A stretch of 51,383 bases of DNA. It comes from an uncultured Ectothiorhodospiraceae bacterium. GTDB lineage: Bacteria; Pseudomonadota; Gammaproteobacteria; UBA9214. The translations under genes and the position numbers were made by a program. The stretch spans positions 1-51,383 of the forward strand of contig CAMYMI010000016.1 of assembly GCA_947259415.1 (NCBI GenBank), read 5' to 3'. Of the stretch, positions 8,226 through 14,698 are shown piece by piece; positions within the stretch are counted from its first letter, which is position 1, and each line of letters starts with the position of its first letter. Below the pieces are notes generated by a model. It worked only from the letters and a program-made list of their open reading frames with translations. It made no database searches and was not told the origin of the DNA.

Positions 8226-9035
8226 TTATCCAAACCGGCCCTCGATGTAGTCATTGGTGCGCTGGTCCTTGACTTTGTCGGTGAACAGGTCCTCGGTCTC
8301 GCCGATCTCGACACACTCTCCCGCCAGGAAAAACGCGGTCCGGTCGGCCAGGCGACGTGCCTGCTGGACCAGGTTGGTGACCAGGATGATGGTCATTTCC
8401 GCTTTCAGTTCCTTCAGGACATCCTCGATGCGCATGGTGGTGACCGGATCGACGGCAATGGAGAATTCATCCAGCATCAGCAGTTCCGGTTCCTGGGACA
8501 GGGCGCGGGCGATGGTCAGCCGCTGCTGCTGTCCTCCGGAGAGCAGGCTGCCGAGGGAATTCAGCCGGTCCTTGACTTCGTCCCACAGGGCGGCGCGGGT
8601 CAGGCAGCGCTCGACGATGACGTCGAGGTCGGCCTTGTTCTTCATGCCGGATAAACGCGGCGCCAGTGCGACATTGTCGTAGATGGTCATGGGCAGACCG
8701 ACCGGCAGCGGGAATACGACGCCGATGCGGGAGCGCAGGGCGTAGATATTCCTGAGCTTGCGGATATTCAGCCCGTTGAACAGGACCTCACCCTTGACGT
8801 GCATGTCCGAGTTGAACATGTCCATGCGGTTGAGCGACTTGAGGAACGAGGTCTTGCCGGCGTTGGCGGGCCCGATGATGCCGAAGATTTCATGTTCCCG
8901 GATCTCCAGGCTGACATTGCCGAGCGCCGTGTCGCGGCCGTAGCTGATCGACAGGTCGCGCACTGCCAGTTTGATGTTCGCCGCTTCCACCTGTGCGCCG
9001 GGTTCGTTCGCGGGCGGCTGCATGCCGGCTACCAT
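8226..9035 (-). CDS. PstB-like ATPase with altered Walker A, Q-loop and H-loop (subunit 2)
   Basis: This 269-aa protein is PstB-like over its whole length ([34 protein letters not shown] end) but departs at catalytic sites. Walker A is GPANAGKTS instead of GPSGCGKST. The Q-loop glutamine is proline (VVFPLPVGLP). Walker B keeps Asp-Glu, but the next Pro is Phe (LMLDEFS). The D-loop is SIAVDP, and the H-loop histidine is Asn (LVTNLVQQ). The signature LLSGGQQQR is intact. It could therefore lend its signature to the ATP site of the neighbouring subunit (7211-8011) while its own site is weak or dead. It overlaps the end of pstA by 7 bp, so the two are translationally coupled. An ATG at 9023 is an alternative start. 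Confidence 0.88.
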   Translation of the reverse strand: MVAGMQPPANEPGAQVEAANIKLAVRDLSISYGRDTALGNVSLEIREHEIFGIIGPANAGKTSFLKSLNRMDMFNSDMHVKGEVLFNGLNIRKLRNIYALRSRIGVVFPLPVGLPMTIYDNVALAPRLSGMKNKADLDVIVERCLTRAALWDEVKDRLNSLGSLLSGGQQQRLTIARALSQEPELLMLDEFSIAVDPVTTMRIEDVLKELKAEMTIILVTNLVQQARRLADRTAFFLAGECVEIGETEDLFTDKVKDQRTNDYIEGRFG

Positions 9036-9898
9036 TTTTTCTTGCCCCGCAGCCAGGCCCGGAAGGCGATGGAAAGGGCGTTCATGAACAGCACCAGGGC
9101 GATGAGCATCAAGGCCACGCCGTAGGGCAGGTCCTCCGGGACGCCCGGCACCTGGGTGGCGACCACGAACAGGTGCAGTGGCATGGCCATGGTCTGGTCG
9201 AAGATCCCCTGTGGCAGGAACGGGGTGAAGAAAACGGCACCAGTGAACATGATGGGGGCGGTCTCGCCGGCGGTGCGCGATATCTCGAGAATGAGGCCGG
9301 TAAGGATGCCGGGGATGGCATTCGGCAGCACCACGCGGCGGATGGTCTGCCAGCGGGTGGCGCCCATGTTCCAGCTGGCCTCGCGAAAGGCTTGCGGTAC
9401 CGCTTGCATCGACTCCTTGGATGCCACGATGACCAACGGCAGTGTCATGATGGCCAGCGTCAGACTGGCGGCCAGGATGCTGGTGCCGAAACCGAAGAAC
9501 AGTACGAAGGCACCGAGGCCAAACAGGGCATGCACAATCGACGGCACGCCGGCCAGGTTGATGATGGCGAGGTTGATGACGCGGGTGAGCCAGTTGTTGC
9601 CGGCATACTCGCTGAGATAGATGGCGGCCGAGATGCCAATCGGTATGGCAATCACCAAGTCCACCGCGACCAGGAAGACGGTGCCCAGCAGGGCCGGGAA
9701 GATGCCGCCCGCCGTCATGCCCTCGGTCGGACTGGTAAACAGGAAATCGATCGAGATAACCGAACTGCCTTTAACTACCAGGGTCCCGAGGATGATCAGC
9801 ACCGGGACAATCAGAAACAGGGTCATCATCAGAAACAGAATCCTGACGAGTCGCTGGACCTGCTGATTCCTGGCATTGAGCGTGGATGTCTCGAACAT
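9029..9898 (-). CDS. pstA: Phosphate ABC transporter permease PstA (system 1)
   Basis: This 289-aa inner-membrane protein has six predicted hydrophobic segments and the EAA loop that docks on the ATPase (REASWNMGATRWQTIRRVVLP). Typical PstA motifs include GGIFPALLGT, YLSEYAG and GETAPIMFTGA. It has the usual short length, unlike the 425-aa PstA of system 2. It lies 9 bp after pstC and overlaps the first base pairs of the subunit-2 ATPase gene. With PstC it should form the transmembrane channel. Because Pst permeases are already a PstA-PstC heterodimer, an asymmetric ATPase pair is structurally plausible. Confidence 0.94.
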   Translation of the reverse strand: MFETSTLNARNQQVQRLVRILFLMMTLFLIVPVLIILGTLVVKGSSVISIDFLFTSPTEGMTAGGIFPALLGTVFLVAVDLVIAIPIGISAAIYLSEYAGNNWLTRVINLAIINLAGVPSIVHALFGLGAFVLFFGFGTSILAASLTLAIMTLPLVIVASKESMQAVPQAFREASWNMGATRWQTIRRVVLPNAIPGILTGLILEISRTAGETAPIMFTGAVFFTPFLPQGIFDQTMAMPLHLFVVATQVPGVPEDLPYGVALMLIALVLFMNALSIAFRAWLRGKKKW

Positions 9899-9907
9899 GA
9901 TGAGTAC

Positions 9908-10840
9908 CTACTTCTTGGCAGTGTCGCGGACGATCAGGTCGGCGCTGAGATTGATAACGAAGGTGACCATGAACAGGAAGATGCCGAGGGTGAACAGCGC
10001 CTGGTAATGCTCTGAACCCACGGCGGTTTCACCCAGTTCCGCGGCAATGGTGGCCGGCAGGGCGCGCACCGAGTCGAACACACTGCCCGGGATATTGATC
10101 GAGTGACCGGTCGCCATCAGCACCGCCATGGTTTCCCCGAAAGCCCGTCCAACACCGAGCAGCACGGCACCCAGCAGGCCATTTCTGGCTGCCGGCAATA
10201 CCGTCTTTTGGATGACTTGCCAGCGGGTGGCGCCCATGGCCTCGGCCGCCTCGCGGTAGCGATCCGGCACCGCCTTGAGCGCATCCTCGGCGATGGAGGT
10301 CATGATGGGGGCCGCCATCAGCCCGAGGATGATGCCGGCATTGAGAACATTCAGCCCGACCGGGACGTCGAAAACGTCAATGATAAGCGGGTTCATGATG
10401 CTCAGCCCGATGAAGCCCCATACCACCGAGGGGATGGCGGCCAGCAGTTCCACCAGGATCTTGAGCGTCTCACGGGTCTTGCCGGTAGCAAACTCTGCGA
10501 TATAAATCGCCGTGCCCAGTGAAAACGGGATGGCCACCAGCATGGCCAGGACGGTGACACTGGCCGTACCTGCGATCATCGCCAGGATACCGTACTCCGG
10601 GTCCTCCTCCTCGGCGGGGTACCAGTATTCGGAGGTGAAGAATTCCATGAAGTCGAAGCGGTCGAGGATAAAGCCAAGGCCTTCCTTGGTGATGAAGACA
10701 AAGATCCCGGCGACGAAGATGATGGCCGATATGCCGCCGATGAAGATCAGCGCCTGGACGACCTTGTCCATGTACCAGTCGGTGTTGCGGCGATCGAAAT
10801 CCCCGCCCGAACCGGTTTCAGTCAGCACGCCATTCCCCAT
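9908..10840 (-). CDS. pstC: Phosphate ABC transporter permease PstC (system 1)
   Basis: This 310-aa inner-membrane permease has a hydrophobic segment at about 30-52, a short periplasmic stretch and then the permease core. The EAA loop reads YREAAEAMGATRWQVIQKTV. PstC-type motifs AIPSVVWGFIGL and GVGRAFGETMAVLM are present. Its start lies one base beyond the stop codon of the upstream phoU-fusion gene, which argues for translational coupling. It pairs with PstA (9029-9898). Confidence 0.94.
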   Translation of the reverse strand: MGNGVLTETGSGGDFDRRNTDWYMDKVVQALIFIGGISAIIFVAGIFVFITKEGLGFILDRFDFMEFFTSEYWYPAEEEDPEYGILAMIAGTASVTVLAMLVAIPFSLGTAIYIAEFATGKTRETLKILVELLAAIPSVVWGFIGLSIMNPLIIDVFDVPVGLNVLNAGIILGLMAAPIMTSIAEDALKAVPDRYREAAEAMGATRWQVIQKTVLPAARNGLLGAVLLGVGRAFGETMAVLMATGHSINIPGSVFDSVRALPATIAAELGETAVGSEHYQALFTLGIFLFMVTFVINLSADLIVRDTAKK

Positions 10841-10841
10841 G

Positions 10842-11927
10842 TCAGGGTGCCTCCTCCCCGCGCAACAACTCCATCAGGTCACGTACCTGTAGGGCAATCT
10901 CGCGATAGAGCTCCTCCAGACGCCTGGTTGTCTCGTCATTCTCCTCCCCGGCAGGGGGCTGGCCGACGTCCCATTCCAGTGGTGTGGTATGGAAGGGGAT
11001 GTTTTCGAAATAGGACTTCACCGGACCTTGCAGGCTGACAATGACGTGATGTGTGGTGAGTTCCAGAGGCGTCAGATCAATGGTCTTGGCTTTCAACTCC
11101 GTGGTACTGATGCCATGCGACTCGAGAAACTGCAGCATTACCGGATTCAGCTTGCCGGCAGCCTTGCGGGCCGCACTGGTATAAAAACCGCTGCCGGGAT
11201 AATTCTTGCGCGCGATGGCCTCCGCCATCTGGCTCAGGCAGCTGTTGTCCTCATCGACAAACAAGATCTTGAAGACCTTGGGTGCCTTGGTGTCTCCGGT
11301 GGCCGCAAATACCGTTTCCTCGCAGAGATTCTTGGCCTGGTCAGCGACGCGTTTCAACTGGGTAAACACAGCAAAGATGGCCAGCAGGTTTTTGACTGCC
11401 TCGCGATCATCATTGGCCATCAATTCCGCATAGATGATATCCAGATCATTTTCCATCTGCTCTTCCAGGACCATCGTGCTGCGGGCCATACCGGCATTGA
11501 GCTCGTTGAAGGCCTGGATGGACTGGCGCAGCATGAGTTGCGTTTCACTGCCCACACGCTCCAGTTCGTTTGCCATGTTGCCGCTGGGCGGCATCGCAAG
11601 TTGCAATGCCTCCCGGGCGATAGTGACGGCATAATCCCCGATACGCTCCAGTTCGATGTTGGCCCGGATCACCGAAGACAGCAAACGCAGGTGTCCAGCA
11701 CTCGGCAGATGCAAGGCGATGAACCTGTGACACAGCTGGTCGATATCCCGCATGGCCCGATTTACTGCATGGTCACCAAGCACGGTGGCCGCAGCGAGTT
11801 GCTTGTTGCCGGTTTGCAGGGCATGCATGGCATTCTTGATTGATGTCTCAACCAGGCCAGCCATGTCAGACACATGCTTCCTTATCCTGGACAAGTCTTT
11901 GTCCAGACGCTCTTCGTAATGGGTCAT
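10842..11927 (-). CDS. phoU: PhoU fused to a catalytically dead LMW phosphatase/ArsC-like domain
   Basis: This protein has about 361 aa. Residues 1 to about 205 are PhoU, a three-helix-bundle repeat with metal-site segments IELERIGDYAV and LKRVADQAKNL, the negative regulator linking Pst to PhoR. Residues from about 218 on match the low-molecular-weight tyrosine phosphatase/ArsC fold: ILFVDEDNSCLSQMAEA aligns with the phosphate loop ILFxCxGNxCRSxMAEA, and the C-terminal helix follows a WDVGQPPAG segment. The nucleophilic Cys is Asp (about D225), the loop Arg is Leu (about L231), and the general-acid DP is missing. The domain should not catalyse phosphoryl transfer and may only bind. I chose the ATG at 11927, with a GGAA upstream, over a GTG at 11975 because PhoU proteins begin there. 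It lies between pstS and pstC, whereas phoU is usually after pstB. Confidence 0.88.
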   Translation of the reverse strand: MTHYEERLDKDLSRIRKHVSDMAGLVETSIKNAMHALQTGNKQLAAATVLGDHAVNRAMRDIDQLCHRFIALHLPSAGHLRLLSSVIRANIELERIGDYAVTIAREALQLAMPPSGNMANELERVGSETQLMLRQSIQAFNELNAGMARSTMVLEEQMENDLDIIYAELMANDDREAVKNLLAIFAVFTQLKRVADQAKNLCEETVFAATGDTKAPKVFKILFVDEDNSCLSQMAEAIARKNYPGSGFYTSAARKAAGKLNPVMLQFLESHGISTTELKAKTIDLTPLELTTHHVIVSLQGPVKSYFENIPFHTTPLEWDVGQPPAGEENDETTRRLEELYREIALQVRDLMELLRGEEAP

Positions 11928-11957
11928 AAGTCTGGGTTCCGAATTGTTTTTAATTAC

Positions 11958-12017
11958 GGTGTGCGTTTCACACACCGGGTGGGCGGTGATCGCTACTATA
12001 GTAGATCACCTCCCACC
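11958..12017 (-). other. Strong hairpins between pstS and the phoU fusion
   Basis: Two hairpins occupy the 150-bp gap. The larger pairs 11978-11991 with 12004-12017 (14 bp, one mismatch) around a loop holding TACTATAGTA. The smaller pairs 11958-11963 with 11971-11976. Neither is followed by a T-run on the minus strand. They may stabilise the 3' end of pstS mRNA, which is commonly made in excess over the membrane subunits. Confidence 0.5.
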
Positions 12018-12077
12018 TTGGCGTATCTTGATTACTGTGGGTGGAAAGGGTCGTTATTATTTCAACCCCGATGCCTC

Positions 12078-12953
12078 CTACTTACAGGTGACATCACGCA
12101 CGGGGGCGTAACCCTTGTCCTTCAGGATGCACTGGCCCGCATCGCTCTGGATCCAGTCGAGATATTCCTTGATGGCGCCCTGGGGCTCGCCATTGGTGTA
12201 CATGAACAGCGGCCGTGCGATCGGGTAGCTGCGGTCGCTGGCGGTCGCGACGCTCGGCGAGACGCAGTCGTCACCGGTCGTCTTGGATACACACACCGTC
12301 TGGAGGTGATCCGTGGCATAGGCCATGCCGCTGTAGCCGATGGCACAGGGCGTTTTCTCGACCAGGTCGACGACATCCTTGGAGCCGTGCATGTCCAGCG
12401 TCCCCTGGCGAAACTTGACCTTCTTGCCGAGCACCTCCTTCTTGAAGTAGGCATAGGTGCCGGAGTTGTTCTGGCGGTTGACCACGACAATCTCGCCACT
12501 GTCGCAGCCGGGCACCGTAATGCCCATGTCCGACCACTTCTTGACCTTCTGGCCACGGGCATAGATGTCACTCAGCTGTTCGTAGGACATCTTATTCGCC
12601 GGGTTGTCCTTGTGGATGAAGACCGCCAGGGCGTCGTAACCGACCACGTGCTCGATCGGGTTCTGGCCATTCTTTTCGGCCAGTTTCCTTTCCTTTTCCT
12701 TCATGCTGCGACTGGCATTGGCGATATCCACGGTGCCGTTGATCATGGCGGCGATGCCGGTGCCGGAACCACCCCCCGAAACGGCCACGGCGACGTCGGG
12801 ATTGACGGAAGGATAGGCCTCGGCCCAGGCTTGGGCAACATTGACCAGGGTATCCGAGCCCTTGTTCTGGATGAGGGTGCGTGCCTGCGGCGCCATACTG
12901 GTTAGCAGGGCAGACGTCAGCAGCGTGGTGGAAAGAATGAGTTTCAGCTTCAT
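12078..12953 (-). CDS. pstS: Periplasmic phosphate-binding protein PstS (system 1)
   Basis: This 291-aa exported binding protein has an N-terminal signal peptide (MKLKLILSTTLLTSALLTS, cleavage probably near residues 20-24). The PBP-like domain has phosphate-loop segments KGSDTL, SGGGSGTGI, ANASR and QNNSGTYAYF. It is only distantly similar to the other PstS in this window (45342-46379), which has GSSTVYP and TGSGGG loops, so the two systems may differ in affinity or in arsenate discrimination. It is the first gene of a minus-strand run and has a Pho box about 160 bp upstream, leaving a long 5' leader. Confidence 0.92.
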   Translation of the reverse strand: MKLKLILSTTLLTSALLTSMAPQARTLIQNKGSDTLVNVAQAWAEAYPSVNPDVAVAVSGGGSGTGIAAMINGTVDIANASRSMKEKERKLAEKNGQNPIEHVVGYDALAVFIHKDNPANKMSYEQLSDIYARGQKVKKWSDMGITVPGCDSGEIVVVNRQNNSGTYAYFKKEVLGKKVKFRQGTLDMHGSKDVVDLVEKTPCAIGYSGMAYATDHLQTVCVSKTTGDDCVSPSVATASDRSYPIARPLFMYTNGEPQGAIKEYLDWIQSDAGQCILKDKGYAPVRDVTCK

Positions 12954-13096
12954 GAGTTGCAGCTCCTATTCTATGTGAGTTTTTTTCGTCGGGTTAACCG
13001 GCGCACACCGGGTTATCCCTTTGTTGCCGATTCACAGCGATCTCTTGTTCTGATCCCGTGCGAGACACCCGACAGTCAGGTCCATGGGCAGTCTGA

Positions 13097-13142
13097 ACTA
13101 TACCCTCACCGAATATGACCGGGATGTTACCGTTTTGTTACG
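13097..13142 (-). promoter_or_regulatory. Pho box with three repeats and -10 box upstream of pstS (system 1)
   Basis: On the minus strand three 7-bp direct repeats with 4-bp spacers give the 11-bp period of PhoB sites: CGTAACA (13142-13136), GGTAACA (13131-13125) and GGTCATA (13120-13114). After 11 bp comes TATAGT (13102-13097), a good -10 hexamer at the distance seen in PhoB-activated promoters where the Pho box replaces the -35. It points at pstS, whose start is about 145 bp downstream. Confidence 0.75.
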
Positions 13143-13318
13143 ATTTGATGATTATTCCCAGACAGGAACCAGGCGGACACATTTTTTATATATAAATCAG
13201 CGCATTGTCGCCTGAGAGAACAGATCTGAGAATGACCGCTCCTGCCTGCCTGGCTGTTTTAGCCGGTCCGGTCCGCTTTGGTTTTGTGGTCTTCAGATGC
13301 CGGACAGTAGCGTCTGTT

Positions 13319-13747
13319 CTACTTTTTACCCTTACCCTTATCTTTTTTCTTGCCCTTGTCTTTACCTTTACCTTTACCCTTGCCCTTGCCCTTGCCTTTG
13401 CCCTTGCCCTTGCCCTTGCCCTTGCCCTTTCCTTTGTCTTTGCGTTTGCCCTTGTCCTTGCCCTTGTCTTTACCTTTACCCTTGTTCTTGCCCTTGCCGC
13501 CTGGCTTGGTTTTCTTGCCTGTTGTTGCCCCTTTTTCCTTGGCTGACCGGGTTGTTCCCGATGCGGCAAGCAGTTCGGTAGCGGCGGCTATGACCGTGGT
13601 GGCACGGGCCTCACTGAAACCGGGAATAGCGGCGATTTTTCCGACCGAGGCCCTGGCTAGGCTGGCAAGGCTTCGAATTCGATGTTCGCCCAGTGTCGCT
13701 GCTGTCGCCGGCCCGACGCCAGGAATATCGATGATGGCTGGCTTCAT
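13319..13747 (-). CDS. Helix-hairpin-helix protein with long lysine/glycine repeat tail
   Basis: The encoded protein has about 142 aa. Residues 5-65 carry two helix-hairpin-helix motifs (IPGVGPATAATLGEHRIRSL and IPGFSEARATTVIAAATELL), a fold that binds DNA backbone without sequence specificity. From about residue 72 to the end it is almost entirely Lys-Gly with some Asp, in GKGKDK-type repeats, so it is extremely basic, like histone H1-type bacterial proteins. I chose the ATG at 13747 because a GGGGG Shine-Dalgarno precedes it. An ATG at 13762 would add five residues. It lies next to ParA and CHAD genes in a polyP island. In Pseudomonas the lysine-rich H1-like AlgP associates with polyP granules, so binding to polyP and nucleoid is a reasonable guess, not shown. 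Confidence 0.75.
   Translation of the reverse strand: MKPAIIDIPGVGPATAATLGEHRIRSLASLARASVGKIAAIPGFSEARATTVIAAATELLAASGTTRSAKEKGATTGKKTKPGGKGKNKGKGKDKGKDKGKRKDKGKGKGKGKGKGKGKGKGKGKGKGKDKGKKKDKGKGKK
13322..13500. repeat. Hexanucleotide-type tandem repeat encoding the Lys-Gly tail
   Basis: On the plus strand the region is a near-perfect array of six-base units CTTGCC and CTTACC with a few variants, coding Gly-Lys on the minus strand. Because units are two codons long, slippage would change tail length without shifting frame. Purine/pyrimidine strand asymmetry is extreme here. Confidence 0.85.
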
Positions 13748-13929
13748 GTTCTTGACCCCCATTTTTATAATGCAACATTTATTGAACCATATATGGTGGC
13801 ATCAAGTTGAATCAGGGGCAATAGAAATTGCCTGATTTATGGCGTTTTTATTGATATGTATCAATTGGTGCGGCGTGATAGCTCGGTCACACACAGAGCG
13901 TGGTGATTACCGATTGGAGCTGACCGCTT

Positions 13930-14682
13930 TTATTTCCGGCGGTCTAACTGCTGCTTGATATCCTCCCACAGGGCCTGGTAGCAATGGGCAGAGCGGGTGT
14001 TGGGGGCAAATTCAGCCAGCGGGGCGCGATGGGTGCCCATGCGTTCCACGTTACTGTCGTAAGGAATGGCGGTTTGCAGGAGGTTTTCCATGTAATCCGG
14101 CGGGGCGTCCACGATTGAGCGATGCAATTGCTTGCGACGGTCAACCATGGAGAAAAACGGCAGTACCTTCACTGTGTCCAATGCCTGCTGCCGGAAAAAT
14201 TTCCTGATCTGTTGATAGGTGCGCAGAGACAGGGGGGTTGGTATGGTGGGAACCAGTATCGCGCCGGCCGCCTCGAAGATGTTTTCCGATACCAGTGAGA
14301 TACTCGGAGGACAGTCGAGGAAGACATAATAGTATTCGCTCTTGAAGGGCCTCAGTAGTTTACGGAGCTGGCGTACCGGATTTTTCGCCTGTTCCAGGAA
14401 AAGGTCCATGTTCCGGTAGGAAAAATCCGCCGGCAGGAGATCGAGCAGGTGATAATCGGTACCGCGGATAAAATCATCCAGGTCCCTTTTCCCCTGCACC
14501 AGACGTTTGCCGCCACCCTTGATTTTCGGTTTGATGCGGAAGTAGTAGCTTGCGGCGCCTTGGGGATCAAGGTCCCAGACAAGTGTGGGCGCGCCTTCCC
14601 GGGCCGCGAGCAAGGCAAGATTGACGGCGGCGGCGGTTTTTCCAACCCCCCCCTTGATATTGTATGTGGCGATTACTTTCAA
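13930..14682 (-). CDS. ParA/MinD-type P-loop ATPase
   Basis: This ATPase of about 250 aa has the deviant Walker A KGGVGKTAAAVNLA, the Walker A' region VWDLDPQGAAS and Walker B YVFLDCPPS. This is the ParA family, which positions plasmids, chromosomes or protein/polymer cargos on the nucleoid. I start it at TTG 14682, which has GGGG upstream and sits 16 bp after the CHAD gene's stop. The longer frame to 14868 would overlap the CHAD gene by 170 bp, and its extra residues look like noise. No ParB gene is seen nearby. The neighbours are a CHAD protein upstream and the Lys-rich HhH protein downstream, so polyP granules are a candidate cargo. Confidence 0.85.
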   Translation of the reverse strand: MKVIATYNIKGGVGKTAAAVNLALLAAREGAPTLVWDLDPQGAASYYFRIKPKIKGGGKRLVQGKRDLDDFIRGTDYHLLDLLPADFSYRNMDLFLEQAKNPVRQLRKLLRPFKSEYYYVFLDCPPSISLVSENIFEAAGAILVPTIPTPLSLRTYQQIRKFFRQQALDTVKVLPFFSMVDRRKQLHRSIVDAPPDYMENLLQTAIPYDSNVERMGTHRAPLAEFAPNTRSAHCYQALWEDIKQQLDRRK

Positions 14683-14698
14683 ACCCGCGGTTCCCCCG

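Noticed and set aside
7211-9035. Both set 1 ATPases as decayed pseudogenes
   Set aside because: Both frames are intact and full length, and the defects are complementary rather than overlapping, which decay would not predict.
8993-10015. Plus-strand open frame of 340 codons across pstA and pstC
   Set aside because: It is antisense to two unmistakable permease genes and its translation is low-complexity Gly/Asp/Gln/His-rich, typical of a shadow of hydrophobic codons.
11874-12905. Plus-strand open frame of 343 codons over pstS and phoU
   Set aside because: It is antisense to pstS (clear signal peptide and phosphate loops) and has no family pattern or ribosome site.
13322-13500. CRISPR-like or satellite array
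   Set aside because: The repeat units are six bases, contiguous and without spacers, and they lie within a coding frame. No CRISPR array or cas gene is in the window.
13186-13569. Alternative minus-strand frame with Arg/Lys/Ala repeats over the GK-tail gene
   Set aside because: The repeat keeps several frames open. Only the 13319-13747 frame joins the repeat to a real HhH domain and has a Shine-Dalgarno.
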